Part shown: positions 9,166 through 18,027 of the stretch, piece by piece | How positions within the stretch are numbered: the first letter of the stretch is position 1 | How the letters are laid out: each line of letters begins with the position of its first letter | Source: Blautia massiliensis (ex Durand et al. 2017) | GTDB taxonomy: Bacteria; Bacillota; Clostridia; Lachnospirales; Lachnospiraceae | NCBI RefSeq assembly: GCF_001487165.1 | Contig: NZ_LN913006.1 | Span: forward strand, 3,276,045 to 3,340,044 | DNA length: 64,000 nucleotides | Reading direction: 5' to 3' | Program-made: the position numbers and the translations under genes | The notes under the pieces: model-generated | Seen by the model: the letters and a program-made list of their open reading frames with translations, nothing else | What the model was told of the DNA's origin: nothing | The model's database searches: none

Positions 9166-9522
9166 ATGGCAAGAATTAAAGGCGGATTAAACGCAAAGAA
9201 AAGACATAACCGTACATTAAAACTGGCAAAAGGCTACAGAGGAGCCCGTTCCAAACAGTATAGAGTAGCAAAACAGTCTGTAATGAGAGCTCTTACAAGC
9301 TCCTATGCAGGAAGAAAACAGAAGAAACGTCAGTTCAGACAGCTCTGGATTGCTCGTATCAACGCAGCAGCAAGAATGAACGGACTTTCCTACAGCAAAA
9401 TGATGCACGGCCTTAAGGTTGCAAACATCGACATCAACAGAAAGATGCTTGCAGAGATGGCTGTTAACGATGCAGCAGGCTTCACAGCTCTTGCTGAGAT
9501 CGCTAAGAAAGCAATCGCATAA
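9166..9522 (+). CDS. rplT: 50S ribosomal protein L20
   Basis: 118 residues, normal length. N-terminal [15 protein letters not shown] and [17 protein letters not shown] form the basic rRNA-binding extension; the helical C-domain contains [14 protein letters not shown]20 nucleates 50S assembly and in Firmicutes represses its own operon through the infC leader, which is visible upstream. AGGAGG precedes the ATG. Confidence 0.98.
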   Translation: MARIKGGLNAKKRHNRTLKLAKGYRGARSKQYRVAKQSVMRALTSSYAGRKQKKRQFRQLWIARINAAARMNGLSYSKMMHGLKVANIDINRKMLAEMAVNDAAGFTALAEIAKKAIA

Positions 9523-9547
9523 TCGAATAAGGATGTGACGAAGAAGT

Positions 9548-9571
9548 CCAGGGAGTTATCCCTGGCTTTTT
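9548..9571 (+). terminator. Terminator after rplT
   Basis: CCAGGG (9548-9553) and CCCTGG (9560-9565) with a 6-base loop, then C and five T. Confidence 0.85.
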
Positions 9572-9680
9572 CTGTTTGTGGAAAGTCCGGCGTTTTGCTG
9601 AAAAAATGCGCAGGCTGTACCGCGGACAAGTGTCCGCCTTGTGCAATCAGACGAAAAAATGCGAATAGATAAATTCAACC

Positions 9681-9709
9681 TTGCAATAAAAAAAGTGTGA
9701 TGCTATAAT
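9681..9709 (+). promoter_or_regulatory. Promoter of the liv operon
   Basis: TTGCAA at 9681-9686, 17-base spacer, perfect TATAAT at 9704-9709; livK starts 51 bases downstream behind a GCAGGAGGAG ribosome site. Confidence 0.8.
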
Positions 9710-9760
9710 TTTACCATTGATTAATTAGTAACGCGGTAAAGCGCAGGAGGAGAGATTATT

Positions 9761-10918
9761 ATGAGAAATTGGAAGAAAGTAATCGGCGTTGCATCAGCAG
9801 CAGCGATGACAGCAGCTATGATGATGCCTACATCAGTTTTTGCAGCAGATGAGACATTTAAGATCGGTGTGATCGGACCGATGACAGGTGATTACGCACA
9901 GTACGGTACCAACGTATACAACGCAGCCAAGATCGCAGCTGATGAGATCAACGAGAACGGTGGATTCAACGGATATAAAGTAGAGATTCTTGACGCAGGT
10001 GATGACCAGGGAGATCCAGAGAAGGCTGTTAACGCATACAATGACCTGATCGATAAAGGAATGCAGATGCTCTGTGGAACTGTAACATCCGGTTCCTGTA
10101 TCGCAGTAGGAGCTGAGGCAGCTGAGGATACATTCCTCTTCACACCATCCGCAACAGCACTTGACTGTATCACAGCAGGAACAAACGAGTTCCGTATGTG
10201 CTTCACAGACCCGGCACAGGGAACCAAATCTGCTCAGTACATTTCCGAGCACAAACTTGCAACGAAAGTAGCAGTACTTTATGATTCCGCTGCTGACTAC
10301 AACTCCGGTGTACATGACGCATTCGTTGCAGCAGCTGCTGATGACGGACTTGAAGTAGTTGCAGATGAGGCTTACACAACAGACAGCAACACAGACTATT
10401 CTGTACAGCTTGCAAAGATCAAGAAGAGCGGCGCTGAGCTTCTTTTCCTTCCGAACTACTATTCCGACAATGCGCTGATCCTTCAGCAGGCATCTGAGGC
10501 AGGACTTGACATTAAATTCTTTGGTGTAGATGGCATGGATGGTATCCTCAATGTAGAGAACTTCGATAAATCCCTTGCAGAGGGTGTTATGCTTCTGACA
10601 CCATTCTCCGCAACAGCTACAGATGAGAAGAGCCAGAACTTCGTAAAAGCATACGGCGATGCTCACAACGGTGAGATCCCGAACCAGTTTGCGGCAGATA
10701 CATATGATGTACTTTACGCAATGCAGCTTGCAGCTGACGATGCAAAGATCACACCAGATATGGAAAATGCAGACATCAGTGCAGCAATGAGCGCATCCAT
10801 GGCAAACATCGAGCTTGACGGACTTACCGGAAAAGCAAAATGGACCGAGGATGGCGAGTGTGATAAAGAGCCGAAAGCATTCGAGATCAAAGACGGTGCT
10901 TATGTAGAGATGAAATAA
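9761..10918 (+). CDS. livK: Branched-chain amino-acid ABC transporter, substrate-binding protein
   Basis: Periplasmic-binding-protein type I fold (LivJ/LivK/BraC) that captures Leu/Ile/Val outside the cell. A signal peptide covers residues 1-28 (basic MRNWKK, Ala/Met-rich core, SVFAAD end). The mature N-terminus FKIGVIGPMTGDYAQYG is the family hallmark. No lipobox cysteine is visible after the signal core, which is odd for a Gram-positive binding protein that needs anchoring; it could be held by its uncleaved signal helix or by the permeases. First gene of livKHMGF. Codons are strongly biased, suggesting high expression. Confidence 0.93.
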   Translation: MRNWKKVIGVASAAAMTAAMMMPTSVFAADETFKIGVIGPMTGDYAQYGTNVYNAAKIAADEINENGGFNGYKVEILDAGDDQGDPEKAVNAYNDLIDKGMQMLCGTVTSGSCIAVGAEAAEDTFLFTPSATALDCITAGTNEFRMCFTDPAQGTKSAQYISEHKLATKVAVLYDSAADYNSGVHDAFVAAAADDGLEVVADEAYTTDSNTDYSVQLAKIKKSGAELLFLPNYYSDNALILQQASEAGLDIKFFGVDGMDGILNVENFDKSLAEGVMLLTPFSATATDEKSQNFVKAYGDAHNGEIPNQFAADTYDVLYAMQLAADDAKITPDMENADISAAMSASMANIELDGLTGKAKWTEDGECDKEPKAFEIKDGAYVEMK

Positions 10919-10944
10919 GTAATTTCTGTTAACGTTAGGGGTCA

Positions 10945-10981
10945 GGGGACGGTCACCTTTAGTGGGAACCGTCCCCTTTTT
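10945..10981 (+). terminator. Intercistronic hairpin between livK and livH
   Basis: GGGGACGGT (10945-10953) pairs with ACCGTCCCC (10968-10976), then five T. Placed inside the operon, it should let only part of the transcripts reach livHMGF, keeping the binding protein in excess. Confidence 0.85.
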
Positions 10982-11014
10982 CCCTTATCAATAAACAATT
11001 AAAAGAGGTGCGTT

Positions 11015-11899
11015 ATGAGTTTTATATCTTATTTAAAAGACGGCATCAGTCTTGGCAGTATCTATGCGATCATCGCACTTGGATATACCATGGTTTATGG
11101 TATTGCCAAGATGCTGAACTTCGCACACGGAGATGTTATCATGGTGGGAGCTTATATCATCCTTACCTGTATCACAAGAGGCGGCATGTCACCGATCCTT
11201 GCTGTGATCCTTTCCGTTGTGATCTGTACACTGCTTGGTGTTGTCATTGAGAAGGTAGCTTACAGTCCACTTAGAAAAGCTTCCTCAAACCTGGCCGTTC
11301 TTATCACGGCTATCGGTGTCAGTTATCTGCTTCAGAACCTGGCACTTCTGATCTTCGGCGCAGATGCCAAGAGTTTCGTAGCTGTTATCAAAGTTCCGTC
11401 CATCACACTGTTTGACGGTGAGCTTACCATCAAGGGAATCACCATCGTAACCATCCTTGCATGTATCATCATCATGGTGGGACTTTCCCTCTTTGTAAAA
11501 AAGACAAAACCTGGCCGTGCCATGCAGGCGGTTTCCGAGGACAGAGATGCGGCACAGCTGATGGGAGTTAACGTCAATGCGACAATTTCCCTCACATTTG
11601 CCATCGGTTCCGGACTTGCAGCGATCGCAGGCCTTCTGCTCTGTCAGACTTATCCGACACTGACTCCGTACACAGGAGCCATGCCTGGTATCAAAGCTTT
11701 CGTAGCTGCTGTATTCGGTGGAATCGGTTCGATTCCGGGAGCTATGGTCGGCGGCATCCTTCTGGGAATCATCGAGATCTTCGGAAAAGCTTATATTTCT
11801 TCCCAGGTTGCAGATGCAATCGTATTTGCAGTCCTGATCGTCGTGCTTCTTGTAAAACCTACCGGACTGTTCGGCAAGAACATCCAGGAGAAAGTGTAA
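11015..11899 (+). CDS. livH: Branched-chain amino-acid ABC transporter permease
   Basis: 294-residue membrane permease of the LivH type with about eight helices. The N-terminal GSIYAIIALGYTMVYGIAK and LNFAHGD motifs and the later PGIKAFVAAVFGGIGSIPGA stretch are characteristic. It pairs with LivM to form the channel. Ends one base before livM, and an AGAGGTG site precedes the ATG. Confidence 0.95.
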   Translation: MSFISYLKDGISLGSIYAIIALGYTMVYGIAKMLNFAHGDVIMVGAYIILTCITRGGMSPILAVILSVVICTLLGVVIEKVAYSPLRKASSNLAVLITAIGVSYLLQNLALLIFGADAKSFVAVIKVPSITLFDGELTIKGITIVTILACIIIMVGLSLFVKKTKPGRAMQAVSEDRDAAQLMGVNVNATISLTFAIGSGLAAIAGLLLCQTYPTLTPYTGAMPGIKAFVAAVFGGIGSIPGAMVGGILLGIIEIFGKAYISSQVADAIVFAVLIVVLLVKPTGLFGKNIQEKV

Positions 11900-11900
11900 G

Positions 11901-12983
11901 GTGGCCGATATGAAGAATATGAAAAACAAAACAACAAAAAATAACATGATCAACTATGGAATTGTCATTGTGCTTTTTGTGATCGTACAGGCACTTTCCT
12001 CAACTGGAAATCTTTCCAGACTTCTTATGGGACTTCTTGTTCCCCTTTGTGTTTATACCATTGCATCAGTTTCCCTGAACCTGGTAGTCGGTTTTTCCGG
12101 TGAGCTGAGCCTTGGACATGCGGGCTTCATGTGCGTGGGAGCTTTTTCCAGTGCCCTGTTTTCACAGGTTGTTGCAGACTCCATTCCGCAGGTTCCTCGC
12201 TTTATCCTTGCAATCCTTGTAGGTGCGGCAGTTGCAGCACTGTTCGGTGTGATCATCGGTATCCCGGTACTTCGTCTCCGCGGTGACTACCTGGCTATTG
12301 TTACACTGGCTTTTGGTGAGATCATCAAGAACCTGATCAATGTACTTTACATTGGCGTGGATGACAAAGGACTTCACGTTGCAACAAGTGCAGCCGGTCT
12401 TCATCTGGAAGCCGGCGGAAAGCAGATTCTCAAAGGTGCCCTTGGTATTTCGGGAACAGCAACTCTTTATAAAGATATCAAGAATTACTTTTTCCTGATC
12501 GGCGTGATCCTGCTTCTTCTCACATTGTTTATTGTACAGAACCTTGTAAACTCCAGAAGCGGACGTGCTATTATGTCAACCAGGGACAACCGTATTGCAG
12601 CGGAGTCTGTAGGAATCAATATCACCAGATACAAACTGCTTGCATTTACAATTTCCGCAGCCCTTGCAGGAGTTGCAGGTGTGCTGTATGCACATAACCT
12701 TTCTCTTCTTAAGGTTTCTGTATTCGATTACAATATGTCCATTCTGGTACTTGTGTATGTAGTACTTGGAGGAATCGGAAATATCAGAGGATCTATCATT
12801 GCAACCATTATCCTTTATGCACTGCCTGAGCTTCTCCGTGGATTCGCAAACTACCGTATGCTGATCTATGCCATCGTACTGATCATCATGATGCTCTTTA
12901 ACTGGGCACCGGCAGCAAGAGACTGGAGAGCACGCATGGTAGAGAAATTTAAAGGCAAAAAAGAGAAAAAGGAGGTGGCCTGA
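11901..12983 (+). CDS. livM: Branched-chain amino-acid ABC transporter permease
   Basis: 360-residue LivM-type permease. The SLNLVVGFSGELSLGHAGF motif, the RLRGDYLAIVTLAFGEI cytoplasmic loop and the YVVLGGIGNIRGS motif are all present, with a basic C-terminal tail (FKGKKEKKEVA). The GTG at 11901 with AGGAG about 10 bases upstream is taken as start; ATG at 11910 is possible. Second half of the channel with LivH. Confidence 0.94.
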   Translation: MADMKNMKNKTTKNNMINYGIVIVLFVIVQALSSTGNLSRLLMGLLVPLCVYTIASVSLNLVVGFSGELSLGHAGFMCVGAFSSALFSQVVADSIPQVPRFILAILVGAAVAALFGVIIGIPVLRLRGDYLAIVTLAFGEIIKNLINVLYIGVDDKGLHVATSAAGLHLEAGGKQILKGALGISGTATLYKDIKNYFFLIGVILLLLTLFIVQNLVNSRSGRAIMSTRDNRIAAESVGINITRYKLLAFTISAALAGVAGVLYAHNLSLLKVSVFDYNMSILVLVYVVLGGIGNIRGSIIATIILYALPELLRGFANYRMLIYAIVLIIMMLFNWAPAARDWRARMVEKFKGKKEKKEVA

Positions 12984-12985
12984 TC

Positions 12986-13744
12986 ATGGCAATGCTGGAA
13001 GTAAATAATCTGTCTATCCAGTTCGGCGGTCTTCGTGCTGTTGACGGCTTTAATATGACCATTGAGAAGGGACAGCTCTATGGACTGATCGGACCTAACG
13101 GTGCCGGTAAGACAACAGTATTCAATCTTCTCACAGGCGTGTACAAGCCTACAGAGGGAATCATTAAACTGGACGGCCAGGATATCACAGGAAAAAGCAC
13201 CATTGAGATCAACAAGGCCGGAATCGCAAGAACCTTCCAGAATATCCGTCTTTTCAAGGATATGCCGGTTCTTGACAATGTAAAAGTAGGACTTCACAAT
13301 CATCATCCATATTCCACACTGACCGGGATCTTAAGGCTGCCGAAATATTACAAGGTAGAAAAAGAGATGAATGAACGTGCCATGGAGATACTGAGGGTGT
13401 TTGATCTGGATAAGGAAGCAGACACTCTGGCAGGAAATCTGCCTTATGGTAAACAGCGTAAGCTGGAGATCGCCAGAGCTCTTGCCACAGAGCCGAAGCT
13501 TCTTCTCCTGGATGAGCCGGCGGCTGGTATGAACCCGAATGAGACACAGGAGCTGATGGATACTATCCGTTTTGTGCGGGAGCATTTTGATATGACTGTT
13601 CTTCTGATCGAGCACGACATGAAACTGGTGGGCGGTATCTGTGAGGAACTGACTGTTCTGAACTTCGGTCAGGTACTGATCCAGGGTGAGACATCTGCAG
13701 TGCTGAAAGACCCGACGGTTATCACTGCATATCTGGGAGAATAA
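12986..13744 (+). CDS. livG: Branched-chain amino-acid ABC transporter ATP-binding protein LivG
   Basis: 252-residue ATPase. Walker A is GPNGAGKTT, the signature region has the LivG variant LPYGKQRKLEIARAL, Walker B is LLLLDEPAAGMNP, and the C-terminus carries the LivG extension with GQVLIQGE. Starts 2 bases after livM and overlaps its ribosome site with the livM end (AAAAAGGAGG), so translation is coupled. Works as a heterodimer with LivF. Confidence 0.95.
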   Translation: MAMLEVNNLSIQFGGLRAVDGFNMTIEKGQLYGLIGPNGAGKTTVFNLLTGVYKPTEGIIKLDGQDITGKSTIEINKAGIARTFQNIRLFKDMPVLDNVKVGLHNHHPYSTLTGILRLPKYYKVEKEMNERAMEILRVFDLDKEADTLAGNLPYGKQRKLEIARALATEPKLLLLDEPAAGMNPNETQELMDTIRFVREHFDMTVLLIEHDMKLVGGICEELTVLNFGQVLIQGETSAVLKDPTVITAYLGE

Positions 13745-13758
13745 GGAGGAACGAGACA

Positions 13759-14469
13759 ATGGCAATGTTGGAAGTAAAGGACCTCCAGGTCTATTATGGT
13801 GTGATCCAGGCTCTGAAGGGAATTTCTTTTCATGTAAATCAGGGAGAGGTTATTGCGCTGATCGGTGCCAATGGCGCCGGAAAGACAACCACACTTCAGA
13901 CACTTACCGGAATTCTTTCTCCGAAGTCCGGAAGCATTGTGTTTGAGGGAAAAGACCTCACAAGAACACCGGCGCATAAGATCGTAGAGATGGGTATGGC
14001 GCATGTTCCGGAGGGAAGACGTGTATTTGCGGATATGTCCGTTTATGAGAATCTGCTCCTTGGAGCTTACACAAGAAAAGACAAGGCAGAGATCGCAGAG
14101 AGCCTTGCTGGTGTATACAAGAGATTTCCGCGTCTGGAAGAACGTAAAGGACAGCGTGCCGGAACACTTTCCGGTGGTGAGCAGCAGATGCTTGCCATGG
14201 GACGTGCACTGATGAGCAGACCAAGGATCATTTTGATGGATGAGCCGTCCATGGGTCTGTCGCCGATTTTTGTAAATGAGATTTTTGACATTATCCGCGA
14301 GGTAAGTGAGAGCGGAACTACAGTGCTTCTGGTTGAGCAGAATGCGAAGAAGGCTCTTTCCATTGCGGACAGAGCGTACGTTCTGGAAACAGGAAGCATT
14401 ACTATGGATGGAAAGGCAGAGGATCTTCTGAATGACGAGGCCGTTCAGAAGGCATATCTTGGAGAGTAG
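13759..14469 (+). CDS. livF: Branched-chain amino-acid ABC transporter ATP-binding protein LivF
   Basis: 236-residue ATPase of the LivF type: Walker A GANGAGKTT, the family-specific HVPEGRRVFADMSV loop, signature LSGGEQQMLAMGRAL, Walker B ILMDEPSMGLSP, and switch-region LVEQNA. An AAGGAGGAA site precedes the ATG. Last transporter gene of the operon. Confidence 0.96.
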   Translation: MAMLEVKDLQVYYGVIQALKGISFHVNQGEVIALIGANGAGKTTTLQTLTGILSPKSGSIVFEGKDLTRTPAHKIVEMGMAHVPEGRRVFADMSVYENLLLGAYTRKDKAEIAESLAGVYKRFPRLEERKGQRAGTLSGGEQQMLAMGRALMSRPRIILMDEPSMGLSPIFVNEIFDIIREVSESGTTVLLVEQNAKKALSIADRAYVLETGSITMDGKAEDLLNDEAVQKAYLGE

Positions 14470-14479
14470 GGGGAAAGAC

Positions 14480-15100
14480 ATGGATAATTTCGTAATTACC
14501 ATTGCAAGACAGTATGGAAGCGGTGGACGTACCATCGGAGAGGAGCTTGCAAAGAAATTAGGGATTTCTTACTATGACAAGGATATCATCCGCATGGCAT
14601 CTGAGGAGAGCGGCATTCATGAGCAGCTTTTTGGAAGGGCAGATGAAAATGTCAGCACAAAGCAGAGATTTTTTGCAAAGTCCGGAATCTACAAGGGTGA
14701 GCTGATCCCGCCTCAGAGTAAGGATTTTACATCCGATGAGAACCTGTTTAATTATCAGGCAAAGGTGATCCGGCAGCTGGCAGAAACAGAGTCCTGTGTG
14801 ATCATCGGACGTTGTGCAAATATGATCCTGAAGGATTATTCCAATGTTCTTCGTGTGTTTGTTTACGGAGACTGGGATTTCCGTATCCGTGAGGCAAGTA
14901 AGAAACTCAGCGGAACTACAAAGGATATTGAGAAATTTATGCAGAAGGATGACAAACGCAAAGAAGATTTCTGCAAACGTTTCATGGGTGTTGACTGGGC
15001 AGACATGACGAAATACAATCTGTGCCTGGATAACGGTACCCTTGGTTATGAGAAATGCGTGGAGGAGATCGAGAGTGCACTTGAGATCCTGAAAAAATAA
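14480..15100 (+). CDS. Cytidylate-kinase-like family protein
   Basis: 206-residue P-loop kinase-like protein beginning FVITIARQYGSGGRTIGEELAKKLGI, the form found in the cytidylate kinase-like family of Clostridia, where the P-loop is QYGSGGRTI. It lacks the long CMP-binding insert and overall pattern of true Cmk, so the substrate is not known. It follows livF by 10 bases with a GGGGGAAAG site and is probably the last gene of the liv transcript. An open frame from 14432 exists but overlaps livF and adds no family sequence. Confidence 0.82.
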   Translation: MDNFVITIARQYGSGGRTIGEELAKKLGISYYDKDIIRMASEESGIHEQLFGRADENVSTKQRFFAKSGIYKGELIPPQSKDFTSDENLFNYQAKVIRQLAETESCVIIGRCANMILKDYSNVLRVFVYGDWDFRIREASKKLSGTTKDIEKFMQKDDKRKEDFCKRFMGVDWADMTKYNLCLDNGTLGYEKCVEEIESALEILKK

Positions 15101-15120
15101 GACATATATCAGAGAATATT

Positions 15121-15163
15121 CCCCGGGAAAGAAAAGCCAAAAGTCTTTTCCCGGGGATTTTTT
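15121..15163 (+). terminator. Terminator after the liv operon
   Basis: CCCCGGGAAAGA (15121-15132) pairs with TCTTTTCCCGGGG (15144-15156), followed by ATTTTTT. Confidence 0.92.
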
Positions 15164-15202
15164 CATATATTGTGGAAAAGTATATTTGATCCGGCGGGAA
15201 AT

Positions 15203-15967
15203 ATGGATAAGCGAAAAAAATATTTCTGTGTAGTGGCAATGGTATTGATCCTGCTCAGCGGATATGGAAAAATCTCAGACAGTGCATTTCGGATGCGGGT
15301 GACCAGAATGATCGCCGGTGAGGGGATGTTCCGGCTGGTGGCGGCGCAGTACAGACAAAAAGCAGCAGAACCGGTGGCTGAGACAGCCTCTGACAGAAGC
15401 GAAAAAGAGGATCGTCCACGTGTGGCTCTTACCTTTGATGATGGACCGCATGCAACATATACACCTCTGCTTCTGGATGGCCTGCGGAAGCGTGGAATCC
15501 ATGCCACATTTTTTCTTATGGGAAAAAATATCCGGGGAAATGAGGAGATCGTAACGCAGATGCAGAGAGACGGTCATCTCATCGGTAATCACACGTATGA
15601 TCACGTGCAGCTTGATAAGCTTCCCGGTGATCAGGCCTGTCAGCAGATCATAAAGACGAATAATGAGATCTACGAGATCACCGGAGAATATCCCATGTAT
15701 CTTCGCCCGCCCTACGGTGCCTGGCCGAAGGATCTGGAGCTCTGTGTGACCATGCTGCCGGTATTTTGGGATGTGGATACCCTGGACTGGAAATCAAAAA
15801 ATGTCCGTTCTGTGGAAAATATCGTAAAAAGACAAGTGAAGGATGGCTCCATTATCCTGATGCATGACAGCTTTTCTACCTCCGTGGAAGCGGCCCTGGA
15901 GATCGCGGATATGCTTACGGAAGAAGGATATGACCTGGTAACTGCAGATCAGCTGCTGGTGATGTAA
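15203..15967 (+). CDS. Polysaccharide deacetylase (NodB domain)
   Basis: Secreted or membrane-anchored carbohydrate esterase family 4 protein. An N-terminal hydrophobic segment (YFCVVAMVLILLSGYGK) precedes a NodB domain from about residue 75: TFDDGPH, HTYDH metal-binding motif, RPPYGAW and LMHDS all intact, so deacetylase activity on peptidoglycan or another GlcNAc polymer is likely. ATG at 15203 is preferred to the longer frame from 15170. It stands alone between two terminated units. Confidence 0.9.
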   Translation: MDKRKKYFCVVAMVLILLSGYGKISDSAFRMRVTRMIAGEGMFRLVAAQYRQKAAEPVAETASDRSEKEDRPRVALTFDDGPHATYTPLLLDGLRKRGIHATFFLMGKNIRGNEEIVTQMQRDGHLIGNHTYDHVQLDKLPGDQACQQIIKTNNEIYEITGEYPMYLRPPYGAWPKDLELCVTMLPVFWDVDTLDWKSKNVRSVENIVKRQVKDGSIILMHDSFSTSVEAALEIADMLTEEGYDLVTADQLLVM

Positions 15968-16149
15968 CTGTGATTTGCCGAAAAGGCAGAAACGATTGCT
16001 TTTTTATGTGCAAACAGGTAAAATTATAAAAATAAGGAATCTGTCCGTATGCCGGAAACAAATGAAACGATCGTTGCCGGATACAGATCTATGAAAAGAA
16101 TACGGATCGTGAATATCCGCTTTTTACAGAAAATACAGGAGTGAAAGCC

Positions 16150-17472
16150 ATGGATTTATTTGAATACGCAAAGTCAAAAACGCTGGATCAGGAGTCACCT
16201 CTTGCATCCAGGCTGCGTCCGCGAACGCTGGATGAGGTGGTGGGACAGCAGCACATCGTAGGAAAAGATAAATTGCTGTATCGTGCCATAAAGGCGGATA
16301 AGCTGACATCTGTTATTTTTTACGGCCCTCCGGGAACCGGAAAGACCACCCTGGCAAAAGTCATCGCCAATACCACAAGCGCCAGCTTTACCCAGATCAA
16401 TGCAACCGTAGCAGGGAAGAAAGATATGGAAGCAGTTGTAAAGCAGGCACAGGACGATCTCGGCATGTATGGAAAAAAGACCATTCTGTTCATTGATGAG
16501 ATCCACCGTTTCAACAAGGGACAGCAGGATTATCTTCTTCCCTTTGTGGAGGACGGAACCATCATTCTTATCGGGGCCACAACAGAGAATCCATATTTTG
16601 AGGTAAACGGAGCGCTTCTTTCAAGATCGATCATCTTTGAATTGAAGTCCCTGGAGATACCGGAGATAAAGGAACTGATCCTGCGTGCGGTTAACGATCC
16701 GGAACGTGGAATGGGAAGCTATGGGGCGGTGATCGAGGAGGATGCTCTGGAATTTCTGGCAGATATGGCAGGAGGAGATGCCAGAAGCGCCTTAAACGCC
16801 ATAGAACTGGGAATCCTCACCACACCCCGTGATACAGACGGTAAGATCCATCTGACTCTTGAGGTGGCTTCTGAGTGTATCCAGAAGCGTGTGGTGCGCT
16901 ACGATAAGAACGGAGACAATCATTACGACATTATTTCCGCATTTATCAAAAGTATGCGTGGCTCCGACCCGGATGCGGCAGTCTATTATCTGGCAAAAAT
17001 GCTCTATGCAGGAGAAGATGTGAAATTTATCGCAAGAAGGATCATGATCCTTGCTTCCGAAGATATCGGAAACGCAGATCCCCAGGCCCTCTGCGTGGCA
17101 ACGGCAGCAGCACAGGCAGTGGAACGTGTGGGAATGCCGGAGTCCCAGATCATTCTTTCCCAGGCAGTTACATACATGGCCTGTGCACCCAAGAGCAATT
17201 CTGCAGTAAATGCCATACAGGAAGCCATGCGCTGCGTGAAGGCGAAGAAGACAACCGTTCCGGTGCATCTGCAGGATGCCCATTATGGTGGCCACGAAAG
17301 TCTGGGTCATGGTATCGGATATAAATATGCCCATGATTATCCGAATCACTATGTAAAACAGCAGTATCTGCCATCAGAAATCGAAGGAGAACATTTTTAC
17401 GAGCTCAGTGATATGGGATATGAAAAGAAACTGAAAGAGCATATGAAGAAGATCCACGAAGAAGCGAAATAA
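16150..17472 (+). CDS. rarA: AAA ATPase RarA/MgsA, replication-associated recombination factor
   Basis: 440-residue AAA+ protein acting at stalled replication forks. N-terminal LASRLRPRTLDEVVGQQHIVG, Walker A GPPGTGKTT, Walker B LFIDEIHRF, sensor-1 GATTENPYFEVN, and the C-terminal tetramerisation part with HYGGHESLGHG. ATG at 16150 follows AGGAG (16137-16141) by 8 bases; the GTG at 16141 overlaps that site. Short hairpin CGGAT/ATCCG with a T-run at 16103-16125 lies just upstream. Confidence 0.95.
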   Translation: MDLFEYAKSKTLDQESPLASRLRPRTLDEVVGQQHIVGKDKLLYRAIKADKLTSVIFYGPPGTGKTTLAKVIANTTSASFTQINATVAGKKDMEAVVKQAQDDLGMYGKKTILFIDEIHRFNKGQQDYLLPFVEDGTIILIGATTENPYFEVNGALLSRSIIFELKSLEIPEIKELILRAVNDPERGMGSYGAVIEEDALEFLADMAGGDARSALNAIELGILTTPRDTDGKIHLTLEVASECIQKRVVRYDKNGDNHYDIISAFIKSMRGSDPDAAVYYLAKMLYAGEDVKFIARRIMILASEDIGNADPQALCVATAAAQAVERVGMPESQIILSQAVTYMACAPKSNSAVNAIQEAMRCVKAKKTTVPVHLQDAHYGGHESLGHGIGYKYAHDYPNHYVKQQYLPSEIEGEHFYELSDMGYEKKLKEHMKKIHEEAK

Positions 17473-17489
17473 ATGAATATAAGTAAAAC

Positions 17490-17516
17490 GGAGGAGCCTC
17501 TCAGAGAAGCTCCTCC
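17490..17516. terminator. Bidirectional terminator between rarA and the DUF4364 gene
   Basis: GGAGGAGC (17490-17497) and GCTCCTCC (17509-17516). T-rich runs lie on both sides. One arm falls inside the last codons of the minus-strand DUF4364 gene, whose Glu-Glu-Leu end is encoded by the stem. Confidence 0.8.
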
Positions 17517-18013
17517 ATTATTTTGTCATAAACATTCTGGTATTTATAAGGCCAGCTTTCACATACAGACTGTGCAGCAGCAAGATTTGGCACATTGATG
17601 CTGAGATCGACGATGCTGACGCCGCTTTCGATGATCCGCAGACGTACCGAGTAGCTGCCCTCTTTGGTGGGATAGTAATCTGCAGGAGTCAGGAGATGTT
17701 CTTCGATCTTGCAGTGGAGGGAATTGAGATATTCTTCCACTTCTTTCTTGATGTCAGAGGAAAGTTCTTTGGAAAAATATTTCAGAGTGTTTTTTCCCTC
17801 GGAGGTCAGTCGATAGTAACTGCGGTTGGACTGTGAAGACATTTCCACCAGATCTGCCTCCACAAGTTCGGAAACTGCCTGCTGGAGCTGAAAATAATTG
17901 GTGTATTTCCGGTCCAGGATAAAATCGGTGATCTGGGAATTTGTGAGATCCCCATCGGAATTCTGCAGCATATATAAAATAATAAGCTTATAGGTTGTAA
18001 AAGGTGATGCCAT
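17501..18013 (-). CDS. DUF4364 family protein, winged-helix-like
   Basis: 170-residue protein typical of Clostridia. The N-terminal 75 residues (KLIILYMLQNSDGDLTNSQI onwards, then a YFQLQQAVSELVEADLV helix and YYRLTSEGK wing) look like a winged-helix DNA-binding domain; the rest is a mixed domain of unknown role. The start at 18013 follows AAGGAGG; an open frame back to 18133 overlaps the upstream gene. Third gene of a minus-strand operon with YesL and the radical SAM protein. Confidence 0.85.
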   Translation of the reverse strand: MASPFTTYKLIILYMLQNSDGDLTNSQITDFILDRKYTNYFQLQQAVSELVEADLVEMSSQSNRSYYRLTSEGKNTLKYFSKELSSDIKKEVEEYLNSLHCKIEEHLLTPADYYPTKEGSYSVRLRIIESGVSIVDLSINVPNLAAAQSVCESWPYKYQNVYDKIMEELL

Positions 18014-18027
18014 AAGAATCCTCCTTT

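Noticed and set aside
9833-10666. 277-codon minus-strand frame inside livK
   Set aside because: Cysteine/serine/valine-rich translation typical of an antisense frame of a highly expressed gene.
16100-16126. Short hairpin with T-run before rarA as an attenuator
   Set aside because: Only five paired bases; could be chance, so mentioned under rarA only.
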